Shown here piece after piece: positions 1 to 7,373 of a DNA stretch of 31,271 nt (its first letter is position 1; every line of letters starts with the position of its first letter). The notes beneath the pieces are model-generated. The model was not told the origin of the DNA. It made no database searches and saw nothing but the letters and a program-made list of their open reading frames with translations. Made by a program: the position numbers and the translations under genes. The DNA comes from JAYZDB01 sp036338025. GTDB taxonomy: Bacteria > Planctomycetota > UBA1135 > UBA2386. The stretch spans positions 1 through 31,271 of the forward strand of contig JAYZDB010000274.1 of assembly GCA_036338025.1 (NCBI GenBank), in the 5' to 3' direction.

Positions 1-1
1 C

Positions 2-442
2 GAGTACTACCCGCTGCAAAATGCCGGTCACGCGCCCTGGAAGTTGTTCTCGCCTGCCATGCACCCGGACTTCTACGGATTCTTGTTCACTCAACTCAAA
101 CTCGACCAAAAAGTCGGCCTGCAGGCTCGCCCCGGCTACAGTTCGCCGGGAACCCTGCACCTGGACGGGTTCGGCGCCCGTGCAGAATCCGCTCTGCTGT
201 TCGTTTCCCTGCGTCAAGCACCGTTCCCGTTCCTTGACCTCGGCGTGTTTTGCCTGGACCCCTCGACCATGCTGGCGATCCCAACCGTCACGTTCAATCC
301 GAACGTTCGCCAACCGTTACGGACCACATCGTTTGCCGTCCCAGCCGGTCACCGAGGATTGACCCTCCACTGGCAGGAGATACGGGCAGACTTCAGGGGG
401 ACTTTGCGAAGCGTCACCAACTGCGTGACAACGACTCTGTAG
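2..442 (+). CDS. C-terminal part of a secreted protein with a beta-sandwich end module (5' truncated)
   Basis: The reading frame is open from base 2 to the TAG at 440-442, so the start lies outside the window and 146 codons are visible. An internal ATG at 44 exists, but coding continues upstream of it (EYYPLQNAGHAPWKLFSPAM), so it is not the start. The last ~90 residues alternate hydrophobic and polar positions: LHLDGFGA, ALLFVSLRQ, LGVFCLDP, then GLTLHWQEIRADF near the end. A similar pattern occurs inside the secreted esterase at 3527-5734 (around its residues 230-328). I infer a C-terminal extracellular beta-sandwich module of the kind found at the ends of many planctomycete secreted proteins. 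The catalytic or binding part, if any, is not visible, so no function can be given. Confidence 0.75.
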   Translation, partial: EYYPLQNAGHAPWKLFSPAMHPDFYGFLFTQLKLDQKVGLQARPGYSSPGTLHLDGFGARAESALLFVSLRQAPFPFLDLGVFCLDPSTMLAIPTVTFNPNVRQPLRTTSFAVPAGHRGLTLHWQEIRADFRGTLRSVTNCVTTTL

Positions 443-467
443 GCCGCGGCGCGGCGCGTAGCGAGAT

Positions 468-1421
468 TCAGCCAATCACCCACAGCGGTGCCAACTTCGG
501 CGGATCGAACCGGAACCAGTGGTACAAGATCGGAATCTCCGTGAACATCAACACCACGAACAGGACGAAGGTCAGCACGGTGAACGCAAAGAAACCCCGT
601 TCGCGGTAGAGCCTCTCAGGGTTTTGGACGGGGCTGTTCTCCTTCATGCCAAGCCGCAAGTAGAACGCGAACATGGCCGCCAGGAATGGTACGACCAGGA
701 TCAGTTCCACCTTGGAACGCACCATGAACACACCACCGAAGAAGGCACAAGCCGTGATGTAGAAGAGCATGCTCGTCAGCAGGTTTGCTTCGGTGTAGTG
801 AGCGAACGAGCGGCGGTAGGATGCGGCCTTGGCCTGGTCGCCGATCATGCGAAGTTCCGCGAACCGCTTGGTGCCCATGAAGAAGGCCCCAAGCCCCCAG
901 TAAGACAGCAGCAACGAAGACTGGGGCAGGCGATCGCTAATCAAGACGAACCATCCCAGCAACAATCGGATCGGATTGTTGACGGACTCGGTGATCACAT
1001 CGAGATATGCAATGTCCTTGGTCCGGAACGGTCGGACATTGTAGACGCAACCCATCACCCACAGCCCGACCGCAGTAACTGTGAAGGGGATGTTGACCAA
1101 AAACGCGAGGCCAAACCCCGACAGCGCCAGCAAGATCCACTCGAGGTATGCCAGCTGCAGCGAGACCTGCCCCGCTGGCACGGGCCGGTTCTTCTTGACT
1201 GGGTGCATGCCGTCGTATGGCGCGTCGAGGATCTCGTTCAGGACATAGTTGCTCGACGCAACCAGGCAAGTGGCCAGGACTGCCACGGCCAGTTGGGGCA
1301 AGGCGCCCCAGCTCAACAGGCTCGGCTCGAACAAGAGAGCGACAACGATGCCCAGCACCATGAAGGCATTCTTGAACCAGTGATCGATCCGAGCGATCTC
1401 GATGTAGGGTCCGATAGACAT
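468..1421 (-). CDS. UbiA-family prenyltransferase, decaprenyl-phosphate phosphoribosyltransferase-like
   Basis: Polytopic membrane protein of about 317 residues in the UbiA superfamily, which transfers a polyprenyl group or, in the DPPR-synthase branch, couples PRPP to polyprenyl phosphate. The first Mg-diphosphate motif is visible as N62-x3-D66-x3-D70 (NYVLNEILDAPYD), followed by HPVKKNRPVPAG. The second acidic motif is in RTKDIAYLDVITES, followed by NNPIRLLLGW. The rest is about eight or nine hydrophobic helices. I chose the ATG at 1421 over the GTG at 1439. The ATG overlaps the stop of the upstream HAD gene by one base (TGATG) and has AGGA nine bases upstream. The coupling to a HAD hydrolase matches the fused HAD-UbiA proteins known in other bacteria. 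The exact substrate is inferred, not shown. Confidence 0.88.
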   Translation of the reverse strand: MSIGPYIEIARIDHWFKNAFMVLGIVVALLFEPSLLSWGALPQLAVAVLATCLVASSNYVLNEILDAPYDGMHPVKKNRPVPAGQVSLQLAYLEWILLALSGFGLAFLVNIPFTVTAVGLWVMGCVYNVRPFRTKDIAYLDVITESVNNPIRLLLGWFVLISDRLPQSSLLLSYWGLGAFFMGTKRFAELRMIGDQAKAASYRRSFAHYTEANLLTSMLFYITACAFFGGVFMVRSKVELILVVPFLAAMFAFYLRLGMKENSPVQNPERLYRERGFFAFTVLTFVLFVVLMFTEIPILYHWFRFDPPKLAPLWVIG

Positions 1422-2137
1422 CAACTCAAGTCCTGCCACAGACTACCAAGATCTGCAAATCCCGTAACCGCGAGGTAGGCAGATTGCCGAGAGGATGTTC
1501 CCCTGCCTAGGATTGCACAACGCATCCCAGCGTTCGTAGCCCCAACAGCATCGACATTGGGGCGATCTCCGATGTATAGCACCTCCTCACAGGACAACGC
1601 AAAGAGTTTGGAAGCTCGCAGGAATCCCTGAGGCCAGGGCTTGAATGCGTTGATCTCAGGATCGCCAGCGCTCAGGCAAATCGAGGCATACCCATCGACC
1701 TCCAGAGCGGCGAGCTTGGCCGCCGCCGGGTAGTCAGAAAAGAACCCGATCTGGATATTCCGTCGGCGTAGATCATCGAGAAACTCGAGCAGACCTTTGC
1801 GTCGGCATCTGCGCAAGTAGCGCAGCGGTCGCCGCATCACCCACTCCTCAATCGTCGACTTGATGGCATCAACATCTTCGCCAGCCAAGTCGGCGGCACG
1901 CCGTAGATGCGCCAGCCCAACGGCCTCTCCATCGGGCTGAGCGTGCCGGATCTCCTCCAGCGCAGTGCGATAACACTTGATGCAGCGCCAAGTACGCCGA
2001 GCCTTCCGCCAGCCGAAGAACGGCAACGCGAGAAGGGCAAGCGCCAACCGGATCCGCATCGGCCATGCATGGTACAGAGTGCCATCGACATCGAACAAAA
2101 CGCCACGGATCGGGGGTGTAATCGGGTCAGCAGCCAC
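1421..2137 (-). CDS. HAD-superfamily hydrolase (phosphatase-like), coupled to UbiA
   Basis: Haloacid dehalogenase fold phosphohydrolase. Motif I is FDVDGTLY near the N terminus (nucleophile Asp, acid/base Asp). Motif II is the Ser in IGFFSDYP. Motif III is the Lys in NAFKPWPQGF. Motif IV is LYIGDRPNVDAVGATNAGM, which carries the metal-binding Asp residues. All four catalytic motifs are intact, so it should be active. An alpha-helical cap lies between motifs I and II. The start is uncertain: a GTG at 2137 leaves a short tail before motif I, while a TTG at 2185 adds 16 low-complexity residues; neither has a clear Shine-Dalgarno. The stop overlaps the UbiA ATG by one base. By analogy with the phosphatase step after DPPR synthase, it may dephosphorylate the UbiA product, but that is inference. 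Confidence 0.85.
   Translation of the reverse strand: MAADPITPPIRGVLFDVDGTLYHAWPMRIRLALALLALPFFGWRKARRTWRCIKCYRTALEEIRHAQPDGEAVGLAHLRRAADLAGEDVDAIKSTIEEWVMRRPLRYLRRCRRKGLLEFLDDLRRRNIQIGFFSDYPAAAKLAALEVDGYASICLSAGDPEINAFKPWPQGFLRASKLFALSCEEVLYIGDRPNVDAVGATNAGMRCAILGRGTSSRQSAYLAVTGFADLGSLWQDLS
1431..1434 (-). promoter_or_regulatory. Ribosome binding site deciding the UbiA start
   Basis: AGGA on the minus strand lies nine bases before the ATG at 1421 and inside the 3' end of the HAD gene. It favours the ATG coupled to the HAD stop codon over the upstream GTG at 1439. Confidence 0.55.
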
Positions 2138-2247
2138 GTTGCAACTTGTAGAGGATGAGCGATCGGAACTTGCGCCCCGATTCAATTAGGATTCGTTCAT
2201 CCTTCACAAAACGAACCGCCAGTCAGTCGGCCCCGCGTGCACCCGCC

Positions 2248-2273
2248 GCCGTAGGGCCTTCGGAACCTACGGC
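2248..2273. other. Intergenic hairpin between divergent HAD and acyltransferase genes
   Basis: An 8-bp perfect inverted repeat (GCCGTAGG at 2248-2255 and CCTACGGC at 2266-2273) encloses GCCTTCGGAA. The inner part can close a C(UUCG)G tetraloop. It lies between two divergent 5' ends, so it is not placed like a terminator; an operator or 5'-leader structure is possible. Confidence 0.45.
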
Positions 2274-2347
2274 TCGACAAAACGGTCCTTGCGGGTCAAG
2301 AACCCACAGCCTTGCCGGGTGCCAACGGCTACTCTCCGACACACTCG

Positions 2348-3523
2348 ATGACTTCCCCGCCAAACGCCGCACACCTGACCCACGGCAACCACGTCCCGGT
2401 CCTCGATGGGATCCGAGGGCTGGCGATCGCCCTGGTCATGTTCCAGCACTTCTTCCAGCGAACCAACAAGGGTCCAGGCCTGGCAGACGACCTGGTGTTC
2501 GGTCTGGCCAGCCGAAGTTGGATGGGCGTCGATGTCTTTTTTGTCCTCTCCGGGTTTCTGATCACCGGCATCCTCTGGGATGCGAAAGGCTCGGGCGGCT
2601 ACTTCAAGAACTTCTACGCACGCCGGGTGCTTCGGATCTTTCCAGCCTACTACCTCGTACTCCTGGTGTTCTTCGTCGCGGTTCCGCTGCTCGGCCACCC
2701 AGCACTGGCTGCCTACGTCGCAGATTCCTTGCCGGACCAGGTCTGGCACTGGACCTACCTCAGCAACTTCCGGATCGCCTGGAACGGGAGTTGGTACGAC
2801 CATCACTTTCCCAACGTGTTTTGGTCGCTCGCGATCGAAGAGCAATTCTATCTCCTCTGGCCGCTGGTGGTGTGCGTCTGTAACCGCCGTGCCCTGAACA
2901 TCACCTGTGGGGTGTTACTGCTGGTCTCAGTCAGCCTGCGCATTGCCTTGGCAGTAGACCCCAACGTCAACTGGATCTCGAGCTTCGTACTCACCGCGAC
3001 ACGCATGGACGGGCTGGTGGTCGGCGCCTTTCTAGCTCTGTTACTGCGATCGGAGATCAATCACATCCGAACCAGGAAGCGGTTCGTGTGGATCGCAGTC
3101 CTGAGCTTTCTGTGCATGGCAAGTCTCACCGTCTGGCGTCCGGAAGACTGGCGCGACATGCCGGCGCAGTCGCTTCGCTTCTTGTTTGTGGCAATATTGG
3201 GTGGAGCGATCCTGTGGTTGAGCGTGACTGGAGCAAGCGGCGGCCTGCTCCAGCGGGCGTTCAGCAACTCATGGATGCGCGTACTCGGCAAGTACAGCTA
3301 CGCCCTGTATCTCTGGCATGGCCCGGTCGACTCCATGGCCCGGTCCATCTACGACCCCAACGGCGCCAGCCTGATCGCAGGCTCACGGCTACCGGCCCAG
3401 TTGCTGTTCGTAGTCCTCGCAACGGTCATGTCGTTGCTGGTCTCCTGGCTGAGTTGGCAACTGGTGGAGAAGCACTTTCTTCGGCTGAAAACGACCTTCG
3501 CCAACAAACACAGCCAAGCCTAG
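2348..3523 (+). CDS. Membrane acyltransferase, acyltransferase-3 (OafA/YrhL) family
   Basis: About 391 residues with roughly ten membrane helices. Family hallmarks are visible. LDGIRGLAIALVMFQHFF carries the conserved Arg and catalytic-type His (R23, H34 from this start). WMGVDVFFVLSGFLITGIL is the second signature. ARRVLRIFPAYYLVL is the R-x-x-R-x-x-P region, and FWSLAIEEQFYLLWPL is the fourth block. Such enzymes move acyl groups, usually acetyl, across the membrane onto surface polysaccharide, lipid or peptidoglycan sugars. The ATG at 2348 is preferred over the in-frame TTG at 2312 because the added residues precede the conserved region and are not needed. No good Shine-Dalgarno is seen. 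It stands alone: the stop is 3 bp from the stop of the convergent esterase gene. The acceptor is unknown. Confidence 0.93.
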   Translation: MTSPPNAAHLTHGNHVPVLDGIRGLAIALVMFQHFFQRTNKGPGLADDLVFGLASRSWMGVDVFFVLSGFLITGILWDAKGSGGYFKNFYARRVLRIFPAYYLVLLVFFVAVPLLGHPALAAYVADSLPDQVWHWTYLSNFRIAWNGSWYDHHFPNVFWSLAIEEQFYLLWPLVVCVCNRRALNITCGVLLLVSVSLRIALAVDPNVNWISSFVLTATRMDGLVVGAFLALLLRSEINHIRTRKRFVWIAVLSFLCMASLTVWRPEDWRDMPAQSLRFLFVAILGGAILWLSVTGASGGLLQRAFSNSWMRVLGKYSYALYLWHGPVDSMARSIYDPNGASLIAGSRLPAQLLFVVLATVMSLLVSWLSWQLVEKHFLRLKTTFANKHSQA

Positions 3524-3526
3524 CGG

Positions 3527-5734
3527 CTACTGCACCCGCAGATCGAAGTGCACCGCCCAGTTGAAGAGCGGCGAGCCAAACCTCGACAGCGAAGGATCCG
3601 AGTCGCGCAGGTTGCCCCGCGGACCGGTTGTTGGCCCGGCATTGGCAGCAGGAACGCCGGTGTACGCGTAGCGCACGAACTGCTCAGTGCCAGCCGGGAT
3701 CGCAGACAAGGTGATCTTGACCGTATCCTCGTCCACCAACTCGACGGACACGATCCTCCGTGGGTTCGCGCTGTTGTCCCAGAACTCAAAGCCGTAGTTC
3801 CCCGGATCAGTAACCAAAGTCGTATCCAACACCAGTGGCGGCACCGGCACGTGAAACCGGACCAGCAAGGTAGCGTTGTTACGCTTCGCGACGATCGGAC
3901 GGAGTGGCTCCCAGGTCCCACCCTCGAGGATCACGTGGCGGTAAACCCTGCCGTAGTATTCACCCATGTGCCGGTAGCTGTCATTGAACAGGTGTAGACC
4001 ATCGGTCCAGTAGTCCAGGTGGTACTTCGGCCCCACGAGAACGATCTTGCGGGGATTGTTGGTGGACGCCTTGAGCTGCAGCAACGGGATCTGGCTGGTC
4101 ATCCCATTCCCCGACAACCGAGTCCAAGAACTCATCTGGGTATGCAACATCGGCACCGGCTGCAACTGCCCCGTAAGCGCACGGACGTCGTTCTCGTAGT
4201 CCGCCTGCCAATCCGCCAGGCTGAGGTCATAGGTAGAATTCTGCAGATTGTGGTCCGATTCGCCATGCACATTGGTGACGGCACGAACCACGTAACTCTG
4301 CGCCGATGCGTCAGCAATTATCTTGGCTCTGCGGCCCTGCTCGAGACCCTTGGCATAATGAAGAGAGCCCTTCTTGAGCGACCCGTAGGGTGCCCCACCC
4401 TTGCCGTGGCAACTGACGACCAGTGCATGAGTGTCTTGGGGCGGCGACAGATTCTTGAACACCTCATTTTCGGCCATCTCGGTGACCAGATTGGCCATAC
4501 TACTGTGGTGTGTCTCCACCGTGGTCTCGATCAGTGGCACAAATCTGTTGGTCGCTGCGCCACACACTCCCGACGAGAACATCTTGTTCCGGAACGGCTG
4601 CGTGGAACTGAGGACCGGACCACCACGGCTGCCCACCGACAGGCTCTGCCCGGTCGAGAGCACCTGATTGAGGTTGACGTAATCGAAGGCATTCCCGCTG
4701 CTGACTCGAGAAACACAGCGGGCACCTTCTGTGCTCTTGATCTGACCGGACTCGAGCACCAGATACTGCAGGGTGACATCCAGACTCAACTGCTCCAAGA
4801 ACGGCGGGTAGTTGTGGGTCAATTTCCCGCTCGAGTCCGTAACGACCAAGGCACTCACGAGGATGTTGTGGACCCGCAGGCTGCAGCCACCACCGAGCGC
4901 TATATCAATCTCACCGATGCCGACCAGCAGCATCGCCGGTGCGTTTGGAGCGGCGTTGGAAATTCCGGTCATGGTGAAACGCTGCAAACCCTGGGTCCAG
5001 GTCCCCAACTCCATCCTCGGTCCACAACTGGTGCCATAACGCTCGAGGGTCGTAAGGGCGGGACCAAAGGGTTCGAGGACTGCGTCGAGGGTCGCGGAGT
5101 AGCTCGAAGCCGCCAGACTGGAAGAATCGATCAAGGCCTCGGTCTTGATCTTGATGTCAACCTCACCGTTGGCATCCAGAGTCACCGGCAGGTTCACTAC
5201 CAGCGAACTCCCATCCAGCAAGCCCTGGAACTCAGGGGTGCTGTCGTTGCCGACGTCGATCTCCACGGTACCAGAGACCCCGGTCCCCGCGATCGTACTC
5301 CGCAAACGAACCTGCAAGCGGAGCCGCCGCTCTGCCAGATCCTTGAGCTCGAGGAGCCACGAGTGTCCCGACGGTGTCGACAGGTTGGATGTGGTACCGG
5401 CCTGGCGTCTCGTAGGGGTCGCCACCGACATGATGGACCCGGCCTCGTAGATCCGAACCGCTGGCAATGCGCCGGCAAAATGTGGCAGCAGACGCAACGA
5501 AGCCTTGGTCCGGGCGTGAGCCACCCCACCGCTAGCGGTATCAGCGACGACGCTGATGGGATCCAAGACCGTGACGACGGTCCCAGGAGGCCGCGAAGTT
5601 ACGACTGCCGAATTCGCAGCCACCTGGACCAACGCACCCGTGGATGACAGAGACTCCAGCTTGGCCTGCAATTGCGCCGGAACGAGGGTGGCGAGCAATA
5701 TAGTCGCAACTGCAGCAGTCGGGAAAATTCGCAT
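3527..5734 (-). CDS. Large secreted SGNH-fold esterase with N-terminal beta domains
   Basis: 735 residues from the ATG at 5734, which has GGAAG just upstream and starts a clear signal peptide (MRIFPTAAVATILLATLVPA). The N-terminal ~330 residues look like extracellular beta domains. Residues ~230-328 resemble the end module of the protein at 2-442. From ~350 the SGNH/carbohydrate-esterase (SASA-like) pattern appears: the nucleophile in LSTGQSLS (Ser ~364), a glycine-rich VVSCHGKGGAPYGS, block III as HGESD (~490-494), and the Asp/His pair in DGLHLFNDSYRH (~578/581). The C-terminal ~120 residues form another beta domain. Probable role is removal of acetyl esters from extracellular glycans; the substrate is unknown. 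In-frame codons upstream to 5815 exist but would bury the signal peptide. Confidence 0.82.
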   Translation of the reverse strand: MRIFPTAAVATILLATLVPAQLQAKLESLSSTGALVQVAANSAVVTSRPPGTVVTVLDPISVVADTASGGVAHARTKASLRLLPHFAGALPAVRIYEAGSIMSVATPTRRQAGTTSNLSTPSGHSWLLELKDLAERRLRLQVRLRSTIAGTGVSGTVEIDVGNDSTPEFQGLLDGSSLVVNLPVTLDANGEVDIKIKTEALIDSSSLAASSYSATLDAVLEPFGPALTTLERYGTSCGPRMELGTWTQGLQRFTMTGISNAAPNAPAMLLVGIGEIDIALGGGCSLRVHNILVSALVVTDSSGKLTHNYPPFLEQLSLDVTLQYLVLESGQIKSTEGARCVSRVSSGNAFDYVNLNQVLSTGQSLSVGSRGGPVLSSTQPFRNKMFSSGVCGAATNRFVPLIETTVETHHSSMANLVTEMAENEVFKNLSPPQDTHALVVSCHGKGGAPYGSLKKGSLHYAKGLEQGRRAKIIADASAQSYVVRAVTNVHGESDHNLQNSTYDLSLADWQADYENDVRALTGQLQPVPMLHTQMSSWTRLSGNGMTSQIPLLQLKASTNNPRKIVLVGPKYHLDYWTDGLHLFNDSYRHMGEYYGRVYRHVILEGGTWEPLRPIVAKRNNATLLVRFHVPVPPLVLDTTLVTDPGNYGFEFWDNSANPRRIVSVELVDEDTVKITLSAIPAGTEQFVRYAYTGVPAANAGPTTGPRGNLRDSDPSLSRFGSPLFNWAVHFDLRVQ

Positions 5735-5790
5735 GGACTTCCAAATGCGACCGCTACGTGCAGGGAGGGGCGGCCAGTGATCGAGCCTTG

Positions 5791-5796
5791 ATTGTA
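5791..5796 (-). promoter_or_regulatory. Possible -10 element for the secreted esterase
   Basis: TACAAT on the minus strand, about 57 bases upstream of the ATG at 5734. No convincing -35 hexamer lies 16-18 bases upstream, so this is weak. Confidence 0.22.
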
Positions 5797-5886
5797 TCGA
5801 ATTCCGAGCGGCCAAAGTCCGCCGAGTCGAATCAAACTGCAGGCCAGGAGCAGACTAGGGTTTTCGGTGCCTTATAAGGATACCCC

Positions 5887-6414
5887 ATGAACTTCCGAGC
5901 TCAACTCCTCGAAGCTATCGGGCTTGCGACGCTCGCACATGCTGGCCAGACCCGCAAGGGTTCCGACGATCCCTACGTGATCCACCCGATCCGGGTCGCC
6001 CGTTGCCTGCAAGATGCCCCCTTGCCCGAAGGTGTCTCGCGCGAATCCTGCATCCTCGCCGCCGTGCTACACGATATTCTCGAAGACACTGCGGTGCCCA
6101 GAGCCGTCCTGGTAGAGAAATTCGGCGAGGCAATCGTCTCGATCGTCGATGAACTCACCCAGGACAAGAGCCTGCCACAAGCGGAGCGCAAACAGCAGAT
6201 GCTGGACGACTGCGCCACCATGAGTCCATCGGCGCAGGTCGTGAAGCTCGCCGATCGTCTCGACAACATGCGTGAAATGGGCTGCATGCCAGGCGAATTC
6301 ATCGCCCGGTATTGCAACGAAGCCCGAGTCATGCTGACGGCCCTGAACGGGGCCTGCCCCATCCTTGAGTCAGAGATCGCGGCGATCATCGCCAATTACG
6401 ACGAAGTAACGTAA
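5887..6414 (+). CDS. HD-domain small alarmone hydrolase (MESH1/SpoT-hydrolase-like)
   Basis: 175 residues, about the length of the single-domain (p)ppGpp hydrolases. Metal-site motifs are in order: His in YVIHPIRVA (H33), the HD pair in AAVLHDILEDT (H62-D63, then E66-D67), and the distal Asp in VVKLADRLDNMRE (D123). The segment ELTQDKSLPQAERK corresponds to the conserved region of MESH1/SpoT hydrolases. There is no synthetase, TGS or ACT domain, so this is a stand-alone hydrolase, probably removing the 3'-diphosphate of (p)ppGpp and thus acting on stringent control. AAGGA at 5876-5880 sits six bases before the ATG. It is monocistronic. NADPH phosphatase activity, known for some MESH1 proteins, is an alternative. 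Confidence 0.87.
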   Translation: MNFRAQLLEAIGLATLAHAGQTRKGSDDPYVIHPIRVARCLQDAPLPEGVSRESCILAAVLHDILEDTAVPRAVLVEKFGEAIVSIVDELTQDKSLPQAERKQQMLDDCATMSPSAQVVKLADRLDNMREMGCMPGEFIARYCNEARVMLTALNGACPILESEIAAIIANYDEVT

Positions 6415-6420
6415 GGATCC

Positions 6421-6444
6421 GACCGCGCTCAGCCGCGGCAGGTC
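6421..6444. terminator. Possible hairpin between convergent genes
   Basis: CCGCG (6423-6427) and CGCGG (6434-6438) form a 5-bp stem with a 6-base loop, loosely extended by GACC/GGTC outside. It lies between the convergent HD hydrolase and pentapeptide genes. There is no T-tract, so intrinsic termination is uncertain. Confidence 0.3.
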
Positions 6445-6451
6445 GTTCCGG

Positions 6452-7351
6452 CTACTTGCCCCGGTCGAGGCTCTTGAGCAGATGGGCGTCGACCTGCGGT
6501 GGGTCCGCAGCCAACCAGGAAGCTCGCTGCAATTGGGCGGACACGAGGTTCTTGGCTCCGCGTAGGTCTGCCTCGGAGAGATTGGCCGAGGTCAGGTTTG
6601 CTCCGCCCAGATCGGCGCCAGCAAGCACTGCCCCAGCCAAGTTCGCTCCCTGCATCCGGGCATCGCGCAGATCGCAGTCTCGCAAATCCGACTTCACCAG
6701 GTTGGCATCCTTGAGATTGGCGTACCGCAACCTGGCCCCGTTGAGGTTCGGGCCGCGAAGACCAGTAAAGCGCGACGAACCGGAGTCCTTCGGAATGCGG
6801 CCCAGGGTGACCAACTCGGCTTGCAAGTCCGGATCGAGATGTGGAGGGCTGCCGTAACTCCAATTGGCCTTGTCCAGTTGTGAGGAGGTGAGATTCTCGA
6901 CGCCGCGCAGGTCAGCATGAGTCAGCCACACGCCTGCCAGTTTGCATTCACGCAAATTCGCGCCGTGAAACTGGGCACCAACCAGATTCGTGCCCGAGAG
7001 GTCGGCACCGGAAAGATCCGCGTTGTTGAGGTAGCAGCGGGTCATATTGGAGTTCAGGATCTTCGCTCCGACCAGGTCGCAGTCGGTCAAATCGATCTTA
7101 CTGAGGTCGCTATCACTGAAGTCAACTCCGCGACAATCGTTGCCACGCATCACCGCATGGGGGTAGTAGCTGCCCCGCATGTCCTTGCCGCGATACGACC
7201 GGCCGCGCAGATCCTCGCCACGGGTATCGAGACCCTTGGTGCTCTTGCCCCGGATGCTCTGCTCCGCGATGCGCTCGACCATCTCCTGCTCACTGAGTTG
7301 ACAGGAGCACGCAATCAGCGGCACGAGGATGAGAGTCTTTTGGATCAGCAC
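6452..7351 (-). CDS. Pentapeptide-repeat lipoprotein with two duplicated repeat blocks
   Basis: 299 residues. A lipoprotein signal is visible: hydrophobic MLIQKTLILVPLIAC with a lipobox LIAC (C15). Most of the remainder is A(D/N)LxG-type pentapeptide repeats (NADLSGADLSGTNLVGAQF; GANLAGAVLAGADLGGANL), which fold into a right-handed quadrilateral beta-helix. There are two repeat blocks. Each ends in a similar non-repeat coda, NLTSSQLDKANW...PPHLDPDLQAEL and NLVSAQLQRASW...PPQVDAHLLKSL, so the protein arose by internal duplication. The start is a forced GTG at 7351, because an in-frame TAG lies three codons upstream. It diverges from the M19-like gene with only 22 bp between start codons. Such proteins usually act as binding scaffolds; no ligand can be assigned. 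Confidence 0.87.
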   Translation of the reverse strand: MLIQKTLILVPLIACSCQLSEQEMVERIAEQSIRGKSTKGLDTRGEDLRGRSYRGKDMRGSYYPHAVMRGNDCRGVDFSDSDLSKIDLTDCDLVGAKILNSNMTRCYLNNADLSGADLSGTNLVGAQFHGANLRECKLAGVWLTHADLRGVENLTSSQLDKANWSYGSPPHLDPDLQAELVTLGRIPKDSGSSRFTGLRGPNLNGARLRYANLKDANLVKSDLRDCDLRDARMQGANLAGAVLAGADLGGANLTSANLSEADLRGAKNLVSAQLQRASWLAADPPQVDAHLLKSLDRGK

Positions 7352-7373
7352 GGCTACATGCTAGCTTAGGGCT

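Noticed and set aside
519..1478. 319-codon plus-strand frame opposite the UbiA gene
   Set aside because: Composition (Gln/His/Asp-rich, no hydrophobic core) is that of an antisense shadow; the minus strand encodes a clear membrane enzyme.
4019..5647. 542-codon open frame on the plus strand
   Set aside because: It is antisense to the secreted esterase, which has a signal peptide and SGNH motifs. The frame is rich in Arg/Gln/His/Gly with no recognisable domain, a typical GC-rich shadow.
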